Below are positions 51,558-60,749 of a DNA stretch of 60,752 nt, piece after piece. Within the stretch, counting starts at the first letter, position 1. Every line of letters starts with the position of its first letter. The translations under genes and the position numbers were made by a program. The stretch is from NCBI GenBank assembly GCA_964396245.1, contig CAYNEO010000019.1, forward strand, positions 1 through 60,752. Reading direction: 5' to 3'. The notes beneath the pieces are model-generated. The model was given only the letters and a program-made list of their open reading frames with translations. It was not told where the DNA came from and searched no databases. Origin of the DNA: CAYNEO01 sp964396245 (GTDB taxonomy: Bacteria > Zixibacteria > MSB-5A5 > GN15 > FEB-12).

Positions 51558-53390
51558 ATGACCAGGGCTACGCTCACACTCGGGGGGCGCGAGAAAGTCG
51601 CCATGGGCATCGTGGGTCTGGCGATGCTGTTTCTGTTCGTCGGACTCGTGAAGCTCCAGGTGGTGGAGCATGCCGAACTGGCCAGGCAGTCGGAGAGCAA
51701 CCGCATCCGCATCGTCCCTATCCCGCCCCGACGAGGCAACGTCTATGACCGTGACGGACGTGTCATTATCGACAACCGGCCATCGTACACCGTCTCGGTC
51801 GTGGTCGCCGAAGAAGTCCTCGGCAAGACCCTGAACAATCTCGCCAGCATTATTGACCTGGACACCACGCAGATTCAAAAACGCATCAAAAAGAATCTCG
51901 TCAGCCGCTACCAGCCGGCGCCGGTCAAAAAAGACATCCCGTTTGAAGTTGTGGCTGTCCTCGAAGAGCAGAACACCCGTTTCCCGGGCGTCAGCTACGA
52001 GATGGAACGGGTCAGGCAGTACCGTGACAGTATCGGTCCCGAGTCGTTTACCGGCTATGTCGGCGAGGTCTCCAAGGAGGAACGCAATCGCGACGGCAGC
52101 ACTGACTACCGGCTGGGAAGTATGATCGGGAAGGAAGGTCTCGAGAAGCAGTGGGATGATCTGCTTCGGGGGCATGAAGGCACTGAGTATATCGAGGTTT
52201 CGGCCTCAGGGCAAATCCTTGGCCCGTACGGGGGCAGGGAAGTGGTCGATCCGATACCGGGAGCCGATTTGATGCTCTCGGTCGATATCGATGTCCAGCG
52301 CGCCGCGGTCGAGGCGCTGGATACATTCTGTTGCGGCGCAGTGGTGGCGATCGACCCGAGGAATGGCGAGGTAATCGCGATGACCTCCTATCCGGGTTTC
52401 GACGCCAACATCTTCTCCTCGGTGATCCCCGAGAGTCTCTGGGTGGCTATCTCAAACGATTCCACCCACCCGTTGTTGAACCGACCGCTCAACGGCCTGT
52501 ACCCGCCGGGATCGACCACCAAGTTGATTACGGTCGGCGCCGGCCTCGAGGAAGGCGTTATCAATGAAAATACGACCTTCAAACCGTGCCTGGGCGGGTA
52601 CCAGTTCGGTAACAGGTATTTCCGTTGCTGGGCGCCGGCAGGCCACGGCAGTCTCAATGCGGTCCATGCAATCGAGCAGTCATGCGACGTGTATATGTAT
52701 CAGCTCGGACTGAAGCTCGGCATCGACAAACTCAGCGAGTATTTCGATGCCTGTGGCTTCGGGCATCCCACCGGCATCGACCTGCCCGTCGAAGCAATCG
52801 GGCTGAATCCCAATTCTGAATATTATGACGGCCGCTACGGCAAGAAAAAGTGGACTCGCGCTCTCGCACTGAATAACTCGATCGGTCAGGGAGAGATCCT
52901 CGTCACTCCGCTGCAACTGGCCCAGTTCTATGCCGGCGTCGCCAATGGCGGGACCGTGTACAGGCCGCACCTCGTGAAGAAGATTCTTCATTCCGACGGC
53001 CGCGAGGAAACCATCATGCCACAGGTTTCTTTCAAGCTGCCCTTCTCGCAGGCCACGCTTGATATATTGAATGAAGGTATTCGGCTCGTGGTGGAGGGCG
53101 AGCACGGTACGGCCCGGCGCCTGAGAAACAAGTCTTATTCGATCGGCGGCAAGACCGGCACGGCGCAGAACCCGCACGGGGAAGATCATTCCTGGTTCGT
53201 CGGTGTTGCCCCTCTTGAGAATCCCGAGATCGTCGTATGCGCCATTATTGAAAATGCGGGTCACGGTTCCGAGGTAGCGGCTCCGGTCGTGGGCCAGATT
53301 ATCAAAGCGTACATGATCAAGAAATTCGAGAAACAGGGTCTGCTCCAGGCGTCAGTGGCGCCGGACGGCCAGGTCGCGGAGACGCCGTGA
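51558..53390 (+). CDS. mrdA: Penicillin-binding protein 2 (elongation transpeptidase)
   Basis: A class B PBP, cross-linking peptidoglycan during elongation. An N-terminal membrane anchor (GIVGLAMLFLFVGLVKLQ) and dimerisation domain (RIRIVPIPPRRGNVYDRDG) precede the transpeptidase domain with SxxK in PPGSTTKLI, the SxN-equivalent SCD (EQSCDVYMYQ) and KTGTAQNPHG. 610 aa is normal. It sits between mreD and rodA, its usual partner, with which it overlaps by 4 bases. Confidence 0.97.
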   Translation: MTRATLTLGGREKVAMGIVGLAMLFLFVGLVKLQVVEHAELARQSESNRIRIVPIPPRRGNVYDRDGRVIIDNRPSYTVSVVVAEEVLGKTLNNLASIIDLDTTQIQKRIKKNLVSRYQPAPVKKDIPFEVVAVLEEQNTRFPGVSYEMERVRQYRDSIGPESFTGYVGEVSKEERNRDGSTDYRLGSMIGKEGLEKQWDDLLRGHEGTEYIEVSASGQILGPYGGREVVDPIPGADLMLSVDIDVQRAAVEALDTFCCGAVVAIDPRNGEVIAMTSYPGFDANIFSSVIPESLWVAISNDSTHPLLNRPLNGLYPPGSTTKLITVGAGLEEGVINENTTFKPCLGGYQFGNRYFRCWAPAGHGSLNAVHAIEQSCDVYMYQLGLKLGIDKLSEYFDACGFGHPTGIDLPVEAIGLNPNSEYYDGRYGKKKWTRALALNNSIGQGEILVTPLQLAQFYAGVANGGTVYRPHLVKKILHSDGREETIMPQVSFKLPFSQATLDILNEGIRLVVEGEHGTARRLRNKSYSIGGKTGTAQNPHGEDHSWFVGVAPLENPEIVVCAIIENAGHGSEVAAPVVGQIIKAYMIKKFEKQGLLQASVAPDGQVAETP

Positions 53391-54607
53391 TGTTGAAGTA
53401 TCGTGACCTCGACTGGAAACTCATCACGGCCGTGTTATTGCTGTCGTTGATAGGCGTTTTGCTGATCATGTCGGCTCAGTACCACGCCGATTCGGCTTTC
53501 AAGCGGACCTATTTCGAGCGACAGGCAATCTGGCTGGTGGTTGCGCTCGTGGCATTTGCGGTGGTCATTCACCTGCCGATGCGGCTTTTCGATGTCAGTG
53601 CGTACGTGATTTATTTTGTCGCTTTGACGATGCTTGCCCTCGTTTTGGTGATCGGTTCGTCAAAGATGGGGGCGTCGCGATGGTTTTCTTTCGGCCCGAT
53701 CAATTTGGCACCTTCGGATATTGCCAAGCTTGCCCTGGTGTTTGCACTGGCGCGTTTTTTTGCGTATTCCCGGCTGCCGATGCAGTCAAAACGCCGGCTC
53801 GCGATATCCGGAATACTCACGCTGATCCCGGTCATGCTTATTCTCAAGCAACCCGACCTGGGGACATCGCTGGTATTCTTTGTGATTCTATTTGGTCTGT
53901 GGTTCTGGACCGGCCTGTCGCCCTGGTATATCCTGCTGATATTGTCACCGCTTGTTTCGATGCTGGCGGCGTCTAACACAATAGCCTGGATCCTGTATTT
54001 TGTCGTGTTACTTGCTTTCCTGGCGTGGCTTCGTCCCGGCGCATTGTTCAGTATCGTCATCGTGACGCTGAACCTGGCGTTGGGCGCTGTTACGCCGCTC
54101 ATCTGGGGCCGTCTGGCTGATTACCAGAAGATGCGCATTCTCACATTTCTCGACCCGGGTCGCGACCCTCGCGGGACCGGCTACCAGATTATTCAATCTA
54201 AAATTGCCATCGGATCCGGCGGCTTGTTCGGTAAAGGGTATCTCGCCGGTTCGCAGACCAGGCTCGATTTCCTGCCGGAGAGACACACCGACTTCATTTT
54301 CTCGGTTCTGGGCGAAGAGTTGGGGTTGTGGGGGACAATGCTTGTCTTGATCCTCTTCGGCTATGTCTTCTGGAGGGCCATACGGGTCGCCGTTAAGTGC
54401 CGAAACCGGTTCACGTCGTTCGTGGTCATGGGAGCGATGTCGATCCTGTTCTTTCAGTTTCTCGTGAACGTCGGCATGACTCTCGGCGTTATGCCGGTAA
54501 CCGGACTGCCATTACCGTTCTTGAGCTACGGGGGCACGTCGCTGGTGCTTTCGTGGGTCCTGATCGCCTTGATTGTTTCCGCCGACTATCACTGGCAGGA
54601 GTACTGA
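53387..54607 (+). CDS. rodA: SEDS peptidoglycan polymerase RodA
   Basis: A 406-aa ten-helix SEDS glycosyltransferase that polymerises lipid II in the elongasome with PBP2. Conserved: FGPINLAPSDIAKLALV, LKQPDLGTSLVF, PERHTDFIFSVLGEELG and TGLPLPFLSYGGTSLV. The catalytic aspartate of SEDS proteins lies in a conserved loop near the ERHTDF region. GTG 53387 (or ATG 53390) overlaps the PBP2 stop. It ends the shape/elongation operon mreC-mreD-mrdA-rodA. Confidence 0.96.
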   Translation: MMLKYRDLDWKLITAVLLLSLIGVLLIMSAQYHADSAFKRTYFERQAIWLVVALVAFAVVIHLPMRLFDVSAYVIYFVALTMLALVLVIGSSKMGASRWFSFGPINLAPSDIAKLALVFALARFFAYSRLPMQSKRRLAISGILTLIPVMLILKQPDLGTSLVFFVILFGLWFWTGLSPWYILLILSPLVSMLAASNTIAWILYFVVLLAFLAWLRPGALFSIVIVTLNLALGAVTPLIWGRLADYQKMRILTFLDPGRDPRGTGYQIIQSKIAIGSGGLFGKGYLAGSQTRLDFLPERHTDFIFSVLGEELGLWGTMLVLILFGYVFWRAIRVAVKCRNRFTSFVVMGAMSILFFQFLVNVGMTLGVMPVTGLPLPFLSYGGTSLVLSWVLIALIVSADYHWQEY

Positions 54608-54641
54608 GCTGAGCCCGATACCCGGAGGATATTCTATCGCT

Positions 54642-56234
54642 ATGTCGCGACTAATCTCGAAGGCTGCCGTAATCCTTGCGCTGATCCTGCTGCCCGGCTT
54701 ATCGGCGCAGGCGGTCGATCTCGATTCGCTTTTCGTGCAATCGGTCGGAGGCCCGCAGGCCGTCGATAAACTTCGGCAGATTCAGACCGTGCATACCGAG
54801 GGGAGTGTGCTGTTCAACGGTGTGCCGGGCACCTACGAGTCATACTTTATGGCGCCCGACCGATTTTATCTCGAAACCGATCTCGGACAGATACGATTGA
54901 TTCAGGCGTACGACGGCGCCGTGGCGTGGCAGATGGATGCCAACGGGTTTGTCTCGCAACTCGACGGGTATGAAAGGCGGCAGTTGCTGGACCAGATTTA
55001 TTTCGAATCGTATTCATACCTCTTGACGGATCGTCTCCCGGGCGGCGCCGCGTATATCGGCTTGACTGAGACGAATGACACAGGCTACTACGAGGTTGCG
55101 ATCTATCCGTTAAATCTCGACACGGTTCATGTCTATTTTGATACAGCCTCGGCGGTCGTCCGCAAGATCGTGACCAAGCTGGACAATCTGCAAATGATCT
55201 CGACGCCGACCGACTATCGCGAGACGGACGGCATACTGATGGCCTACAGGACACGCACATCTGCGGTCGGCGCTCCGGTACAGGTGGAAATGACTATGGA
55301 TTCAATCCGCTTCGACGAGCCTTTTGACACGACGGTATTTCAGATGCCGAGCAGGCAGAAGCAAGATTACCACTTTCCCGCCAACGCCGATTCGGTCACC
55401 ATACCGTTCGTTTTCACCAACGGTCACATTTACGTTCGCGCCGTGGTCAACGGGAAACAGAAGGCGTGGTTTATACTCGACTCGGGAGCTTCGGCTAACG
55501 TGTTCAACCAGCACCTGGCGAAAAAACTCGGTCTGCCGGTTGTCGGCTCGACAGCGGCGAAGGGCATCGGCGGGTATGACAAGGTTGCCCTGGTTGAAAC
55601 GGATTCGGTCGTGATTGGCAGCCTCGTTCTTCTCAATCAAGTCTCGGGATCGCTCGATTTGGAGCTGATCGGCGCGCAGGCTCCCAAATCGTATGCTTTT
55701 GGCGGCGTCCTCGGATATGATTTTCTGTCACGTTTCCCGATAAAAATCAACTACTACGATTCGACGATGACCGTCTACGACCCCAAGACGTTCACGCTGA
55801 CCGATACCAGCCAGGCGGTGCCGTTTACTCTCACGATGAACATCCCCACAATCCAGGCCGAACTGAACGGAATTCCCGGAAAGTACATCGTCGACCTCGG
55901 CAATGCCCTCGGGTTGATCATCCACCAGAAGTTTGCCGAGGAACACAATCTGGAGAAGAAACTTGCTGACCTCCGCGACATGAGGGGAGAGTTCGGCGGT
56001 GTCGGAGAGGCCGTAGGGGGTAAATCGGCCTATGCGGCGTCGTTCAGTTTCGGGGATGTCCGGATCACGGATATCAGGGTGATTATCCCGACTTCCAGTC
56101 AGGGACTGTCAGGTTCGAGCGAGCTGGCCGGGAATATAGGCAACCTGGTCCTCGAAAACTTCCGCGTGCTGTTCGACTACGCCGACCGGCGACTGGTTTT
56201 CTATCCGGCGGAGCCTGCCGGTGACGACGAGTAA
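54642..56234 (+). CDS. Exported protein with two retropepsin-like aspartyl protease domains
   Basis: A 530-aa exported protein. A signal peptide (VILALILLPGLSAQA) is followed by about 230 beta-rich residues without clear family resemblance, then an aspartyl-protease-like domain with the active motif FILDSGASANVFN (D280). A second related domain has the pattern IVDLGNALGLIIHQ around D418, where D-x-G is retained but the next residue is not the usual T/S/A. This may be a second catalytic half or a degenerate domain. It is thus a candidate monomeric, tandem retropepsin-like protease. ATG 54642 follows GGAGG. It follows rodA, with no clear functional link. Confidence 0.8.
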   Translation: MSRLISKAAVILALILLPGLSAQAVDLDSLFVQSVGGPQAVDKLRQIQTVHTEGSVLFNGVPGTYESYFMAPDRFYLETDLGQIRLIQAYDGAVAWQMDANGFVSQLDGYERRQLLDQIYFESYSYLLTDRLPGGAAYIGLTETNDTGYYEVAIYPLNLDTVHVYFDTASAVVRKIVTKLDNLQMISTPTDYRETDGILMAYRTRTSAVGAPVQVEMTMDSIRFDEPFDTTVFQMPSRQKQDYHFPANADSVTIPFVFTNGHIYVRAVVNGKQKAWFILDSGASANVFNQHLAKKLGLPVVGSTAAKGIGGYDKVALVETDSVVIGSLVLLNQVSGSLDLELIGAQAPKSYAFGGVLGYDFLSRFPIKINYYDSTMTVYDPKTFTLTDTSQAVPFTLTMNIPTIQAELNGIPGKYIVDLGNALGLIIHQKFAEEHNLEKKLADLRDMRGEFGGVGEAVGGKSAYAASFSFGDVRITDIRVIIPTSSQGLSGSSELAGNIGNLVLENFRVLFDYADRRLVFYPAEPAGDDE

Positions 56235-56285
56235 CCGTCCCGGTCCCTGTTTCAGGCTCACCGTGCCCGCCCGGGGGCAAATAAC

Positions 56286-56313
56286 TTGACTTCAAACTAC
56301 CGCCCGATATATT
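56286..56313 (+). promoter_or_regulatory. Sigma70-type promoter before the outer-membrane barrel gene
   Basis: TTGACT (56286-56291), a 16-base spacer and TATATT (56308-56313). The leader to GTG 56443 is about 120 bases. It could also serve the downstream gapA-pgk-tpiA genes, which follow closely. Confidence 0.65.
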
Positions 56314-56442
56314 TGAACAATGTTTCTTCAAGGCCCAGGAAACCAACGAGCAACATAGATCGTTACGACAGGAAATGACGGTACCGGCAAGTCCGGAGAT
56401 TGCTGATCGCCGGGCGAAATTGTCTAGTCTGAGAGGTGTCCC

Positions 56443-57144
56443 GTGAACAAACGTTTTCTCCTTTGTCTCTTTTCTATCGGCATACTGGCAATAGTCATAT
56501 TGCCGGTACAGGCGGTTTGCGGTGACGACCTCCCGCTGTTCGAACGTCAGCACCAGGCCGGTATCCGTATCGGCACATGGGTCAATGGTGGCGACAAACC
56601 GCCGATCCAGGTAATCGATGAGTTCGGCAACCAGATGCGCACCGATTTCAACAGCGCCAGCATCTATTTTGAAGGTTTTGGGGCTTACCGGATATCGCCG
56701 CAGTTTATGATCGAACTCTCCGTGGGATTTGTGAACCGGGGCGATGTCAGCTTCACCGAAGGACCCCGCGAGTACTTCGGCAACCTGCTTCTGTACCCGA
56801 TGCTTCTGCAATTCAAGTGGTACATGCCGGCGGTCAGCGGCAAGTTGATGCCGTACGTGTTCGCGGGCGGCGGCATATACTATGGCCGAAACAGCGTTCA
56901 GTTTACCAACGATATCTATTTTGCATTCAACGAGGATTCCGAAACCGATGTCAGCTACGTGCTGGGCGGCGGTTTCGACTGGCCGGTTGCTTCTTCGATA
57001 GGTCTTGAACTGAACGCCAAATACATGCCGGTCAAATTCGGAAAAGAGCTTATCCTGATTAAGGACTATCAGGCATTTACGATAACATTTGGAGTGAAAT
57101 ATCTGTTTACGTCGCCCGGTGACGATTCCGGTCGGCGGAGGTAA
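56443..57144 (+). CDS. Predicted outer-membrane beta-barrel protein
   Basis: A 233-aa protein with a signal peptide (FLLCLFSIGILAIVILPV) and alternating beta strands with aromatic girdles (QAGIRIGTWVNG, FEGFGAYRISPQFMIELSVGF, LLLYPMLLQFKWYMP, AFTITFGVKYLF), typical of an 8-stranded outer membrane barrel of the OmpW or OprF-N type. No specific family is recognised. The C-terminal residues are not a classical aromatic ending (…DDSGRRR). It starts at GTG 56443 and precedes gapA by about 10 bases. Confidence 0.7.
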   Translation: MNKRFLLCLFSIGILAIVILPVQAVCGDDLPLFERQHQAGIRIGTWVNGGDKPPIQVIDEFGNQMRTDFNSASIYFEGFGAYRISPQFMIELSVGFVNRGDVSFTEGPREYFGNLLLYPMLLQFKWYMPAVSGKLMPYVFAGGGIYYGRNSVQFTNDIYFAFNEDSETDVSYVLGGGFDWPVASSIGLELNAKYMPVKFGKELILIKDYQAFTITFGVKYLFTSPGDDSGRRR

Positions 57145-57154
57145 GGAGGAAAGC

Positions 57155-58141
57155 ATGAAAGTCGGAATCAACGGCTTCGGGAGAATTGGAAGACTCGTTT
57201 TCAAGGCGGCTCGCGGTACCGATATCGAGTTTGTCGGTATCAACGACATCACCGACGCCGCCACCCTGGCGCACCTGCTCAAGTATGATTCTATTCACGG
57301 CAAGTACCCGGAAGAGATACGCTCCGACGGCAACAATCTTATTGTCGGCGGCAGGAAGATTCCGGTCATGGCCGAGCGCGACCCGTCCAAGCTGCCCTGG
57401 AAGAAACTGGGCGCGGAAATTATCGTCGAATCAACCGGTCTTTTCCGCACGAAGGAAGCGGCTTCGGCGCATATCAAGGCGGGCGCGAAGAAAGTCCTCA
57501 TCTCGGCGCCGGCGAAACAGCACGACGGCACTTTCATCCTGGGCGTCAATTCCGACCAGTACGATAAGAGCAAACACGATGTTATCTCGATCGGTTCCTG
57601 CACCACCAACTGCCTCGCCCCGGTGGCAAAGGTCCTGATGGACAACTTCGGCATCGTCAAAGGTTTCATGACCACTATTCACTCCTACACCGCCGACCAG
57701 CGGCTCCAGGACGCTCCGCACAAGGACCTGCGCCGGGCGCGGGCGGCGGCGATGTCGATGGTGCCGACTACTACCGGAGCGGCCAAGGCCATCTCCGAGG
57801 TGATTCCGGCGCTGAAGGGTAAGATGGACGGCGTCGCGATTCGTGTGCCCACCCCGGATGCTTCGCTCGTCGACCTGGCCGTGATCATGGAAAAGGAAGC
57901 TACGGCCGAAGAGATTAACGCCGCCTTCAAGAAGGCGGCCTCCCAGAGCCCGCTTTCGAAAACGCTCGAGTTCACCGAAGAGCCGATCGTTTCGATTGAC
58001 ATAGTCGGAAATACACACGGGTCGATTGTCGACGGCGGCATGACTGCATCGCAGGGCAATTTCGCCAAGGTGTTCAGCTGGTATGACAACGAATACGGCT
58101 TTGCCTGCCGCATGGTCGACATGATACAGATGATGTTATAA
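57155..58141 (+). CDS. gapA: Glyceraldehyde-3-phosphate dehydrogenase
   Basis: A glycolytic enzyme oxidising GAP to 1,3-bisphosphoglycerate with NAD. It has the NAD-binding MKVGINGFGRIGRLVF, the catalytic cysteine C149 in SIGSCTTNCLAP, the histidine in TIHSYTADQ and the conserved SWYDNEYGF. 328 aa. ATG 57155 has GGAGG four to nine bases before it; the upstream in-frame GTG 57119 is not used. It heads gapA-pgk-tpiA, with only short spacers, and the order is a common glycolytic cluster. Confidence 0.98.
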   Translation: MKVGINGFGRIGRLVFKAARGTDIEFVGINDITDAATLAHLLKYDSIHGKYPEEIRSDGNNLIVGGRKIPVMAERDPSKLPWKKLGAEIIVESTGLFRTKEAASAHIKAGAKKVLISAPAKQHDGTFILGVNSDQYDKSKHDVISIGSCTTNCLAPVAKVLMDNFGIVKGFMTTIHSYTADQRLQDAPHKDLRRARAAAMSMVPTTTGAAKAISEVIPALKGKMDGVAIRVPTPDASLVDLAVIMEKEATAEEINAAFKKAASQSPLSKTLEFTEEPIVSIDIVGNTHGSIVDGGMTASQGNFAKVFSWYDNEYGFACRMVDMIQMML

Positions 58142-58168
58142 GCCAAAACACCCGAGGGGGTGAAACAG

Positions 58169-59383
58169 ATGGATAAACTGACAGTTGATGATATAAATTT
58201 CCGCGGCCGCAAAGCGCTCGTGCGGGTGGATTTCAACGTGCCGCTCGATGATCGCCAGACGATTACCGATGACCGCCGAATCAGGGAGGCTATCCCCACT
58301 ATCGAGAAGATTCTCAACGACGGGGGAATGGTAATCGCCTGTTCGCATCTCGGGCGGCCAAAGGGAAAAGCCATTCCGGAGATGTCACTCATTCCGGTCG
58401 CCGGTCGTCTGACGGGATTGCTCGGCAAGGAAGTCAAATTCGCCGAGGACTGTATCGGCCCCGAGGCGTCCAATGTGATCGCGAAGATGAAACCCGGGGA
58501 CGTTGTCCTGTTGGAGAATCTTCGTTTCCACAAGGAAGAGACCGAAAACGACCCGGGGTTCGCCCGCAAGCTGGCATCGCTGGCCGACATTTATGTCAAC
58601 GATGCTTTCGGGTCGGCGCACCGCGCGCACGCTTCGACACAGGGCGTCACGAAGTTCTTCAGCCAGTCGGTCGCCGGTTACCTGATGCAGAAAGAAATCG
58701 AATATCTTGGTCAGGCGGTCGGTAGCCCGAAGCGACCGTATGTGGCCATACTGGGCGGCGCCAAGATCTCCGGCAAGATCGATGTCATCATGAATCTCAT
58801 GGACAAGGTCGACAAGCTGCTCATCGGCGGCGGGATGGTGTTCACATTCTCAAAGGCGATGGGACACGAAATCGGCAAGTCGCTGGTCGAGCCGGACAAG
58901 ATCGAGCTGGCTACCGAGATCATGGAGAAGGTCAACAAATCCAAGGCGAAGATCGTGTTTCCGGTCGACGCAATCGTCGCCGAGGAAATCTCGGACAACG
59001 CCGAGACGGAAATTGTCGACGCTGATAAGATTCCGGACACCATGATGGGGCTCGATATCGGTCCTGAAACGGTAAAACTATTTGACAGGGAACTCGAGGA
59101 CGCCAGAACGGTCGTGTGGAACGGTCCCATGGGTGTGTTCGAGCACAAGCCGTTCGCCGAGGGAACGCTGGCTATCGCGAAGATGCTGGCCAAAATCACG
59201 GCGAAGGGCGCGGTGACCATTGTCGGCGGTGGTGACTCTGCTGCGGCGGTGACCCAGATGGGACTCGACAGCAAGCTCACCCACATTTCCACCGGCGGCG
59301 GTGCCTCGCTTGAATTTCTCGAAGGAAAACAGCTTCCCGGAATAGCCGCCCTGACCGACAAAAACGAGAAAGAAGGAAGCTGA
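58169..59383 (+). CDS. pgk: Phosphoglycerate kinase
   Basis: Converts 1,3-bisphosphoglycerate to 3-phosphoglycerate with ATP formation. The family features are RKALVRVDFNVPLDD, ACSHLGRPKG, VLLENLRFHKEE, NDAFGSAHRAHASTQG, the GGAKISGKI hinge, and the C-terminal GGGDSAAAV ... STGGGASLEFLEG. 404 aa is standard. ATG 58169 follows GAGGGGG; GTG 58160 is an in-frame alternative. It is followed by tpiA after only one intergenic base. Confidence 0.98.
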   Translation: MDKLTVDDINFRGRKALVRVDFNVPLDDRQTITDDRRIREAIPTIEKILNDGGMVIACSHLGRPKGKAIPEMSLIPVAGRLTGLLGKEVKFAEDCIGPEASNVIAKMKPGDVVLLENLRFHKEETENDPGFARKLASLADIYVNDAFGSAHRAHASTQGVTKFFSQSVAGYLMQKEIEYLGQAVGSPKRPYVAILGGAKISGKIDVIMNLMDKVDKLLIGGGMVFTFSKAMGHEIGKSLVEPDKIELATEIMEKVNKSKAKIVFPVDAIVAEEISDNAETEIVDADKIPDTMMGLDIGPETVKLFDRELEDARTVVWNGPMGVFEHKPFAEGTLAIAKMLAKITAKGAVTIVGGGDSAAAVTQMGLDSKLTHISTGGGASLEFLEGKQLPGIAALTDKNEKEGS

Positions 59384-59384
59384 C

Positions 59385-60134
59385 ATGCGCCGGATGATTA
59401 TCGCCGGGAACTGGAAGATGCACAAGACGGTTCCTGAAACGCAAAGCCTGATAAAAGAAATCCTTGAGGGGGAATCGAGGACGGACAAGGCGGATATCGT
59501 GGTATGTCCGCCTTTCGTCTCGCTGGACGCCGCCCATAAGCTTCTGGACGGCACCCACATAGCCCTCGGGGCCCAGGACATGTCGGAACACGAACAGGGC
59601 GCCTATACCGGAGAGGTTTCGGCGCGGATGCTCTTGACAGTAGGGGCCACCTACGTTATCTTGGGACACTCTGAGAGACGGCAGTACCATGCCGAGACCG
59701 ATCAGCTCGTTAACCACAAGGCCAAGCGAGCGTTACAAGAGGGGCTGACCCCGATCATCTGTATCGGCGAAACGCTCGAACAGAGAGAGAAGGGCCGCAC
59801 TGAAACCGTGATCGATGTTCAAGTCGATGGTACGCTCTCGGGGTTTGGCGGCGATGATCTCAAAAAGATTGTCATCGCCTACGAGCCGGTCTGGGCGATC
59901 GGCACCGGAAAAAACGCGACCCCTGAACAGGCTCAGGAGGTTCATCGTTTTGTCCGGGAGAAGATCGCCAGTATCGACAAAGAGTCGGCGGAATTGGTGC
60001 CGATACTTTACGGCGGGTCCATGAAACCGGGCAACGCCAAAGGATTGTTGAGTCAGCCGGATATCGACGGCGGCCTAATTGGCGGCGCGTCGCTGAAGGC
60101 TGATGATTTTATCGGGATAATACAAGCAGCCTGA
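59385..60134 (+). CDS. tpiA: Triosephosphate isomerase
   Basis: Interconverts DHAP and GAP. Catalytic residues are in place: the N-terminal lysine in AGNWKMHKT, H95 in VILGHSERR and E167 in IAYEPVWAIGTG, with the phosphate-binding loop GGSMKPGNAKGL and GGLIGGASL. 249 aa is typical. It is directly after pgk and before secG, a frequently seen gene order. Confidence 0.98.
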   Translation: MRRMIIAGNWKMHKTVPETQSLIKEILEGESRTDKADIVVCPPFVSLDAAHKLLDGTHIALGAQDMSEHEQGAYTGEVSARMLLTVGATYVILGHSERRQYHAETDQLVNHKAKRALQEGLTPIICIGETLEQREKGRTETVIDVQVDGTLSGFGGDDLKKIVIAYEPVWAIGTGKNATPEQAQEVHRFVREKIASIDKESAELVPILYGGSMKPGNAKGLLSQPDIDGGLIGGASLKADDFIGIIQAA

Positions 60135-60150
60135 TCTGGAGGTTTAAGAG

Positions 60151-60576
60151 TTGTTTACTGTCTGGGTTATTTTTCATGTTCTCGTCTGCATTGCGCTGGT
60201 GATTGTCGTGTTGATGCAGTCGTCCAAGGGTGAAGGCCTGGCCGGGTCGGCATTCGGCGGCGGCGGTGTCAGCGGAGCCGTTTTCGGCGGACGCGGCGCG
60301 GCGAGTTTTCTGTCCAGGGCCACAACCGTACTGGCCATCGTGTTTATGATCAACTGTGGCGGGCTGGCGTTTCTGTCGGCCGGGGCGCGCTCGGGCGCCG
60401 ATTTCAGTAACGTGACCGAATCGGCCGTGACGAGAGAAGCCCAGGAGGAACTCCAGCGTCAGCAGGCGGCACAGCAGCAACAACAGCAGCAGCAACAGGC
60501 GGACACCGGCGGGGTGTCGCTCGACGAGCTGATGAACCAGTCGGCCACGGACACTTCCGGCGGCGGCGGGCAGTAA
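60151..60576 (+). CDS. secG: Protein translocase subunit SecG
   Basis: A small inner-membrane component of SecYEG. Two helices (VWVIFHVLVCIALVIVVLMQ and LAIVFMINCGGLAFLSAGA) flank the conserved loop SSKGEGLAGSAFGGG. The C-terminal 45 residues are unusual: a Gln-rich stretch encoded by CAG/CAA repeats (60465-60500), then a Gly/Ser tail. Start codon is TTG 60151 after GGAGG. tRNA-Leu lies about 90 bases downstream, a common arrangement for secG. Confidence 0.93.
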   Translation: MFTVWVIFHVLVCIALVIVVLMQSSKGEGLAGSAFGGGGVSGAVFGGRGAASFLSRATTVLAIVFMINCGGLAFLSAGARSGADFSNVTESAVTREAQEELQRQQAAQQQQQQQQQADTGGVSLDELMNQSATDTSGGGGQ

Positions 60577-60664
60577 GCGCGCCGAACGATGTTGTTCGCC
60601 TGACGCATGTCACGGATGTTGCATCTGATGACTTGTTGTCTGGGTGTTTTTTGAAAGATATGCT

Positions 60665-60749
60665 GCGGAAGTGGTGGAACTGGTAGACACGCTATCTTGA
60701 GGGGGTAGTGGAGCGATCCGTGCGGGTTCAAGTCCCGCCTTCCGCACCA
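60665..60749 (+). tRNA. tRNA-Leu, anticodon GAG
   Basis: A complete 85-base gene with encoded CCA. Acceptor GCGGAAG pairs with CTTCCGC. D-arm, anticodon stem CTATC/GGTAG with loop TTGAGGG (anticodon GAG), a long variable arm (type II, leucine-like), and T-arm GCGGG/CCCGC with loop TTCAAGT. GAG reads CUU and CUC codons. It ends 3 bases before the window edge. Confidence 0.97.

Noticed and set aside
60665..60749. tRNA-Leu as a possible tRNA-Sec
   Set aside because: It has a long variable arm, but the anticodon is GAG, not UCA, and the acceptor stem is the normal 7 bp.
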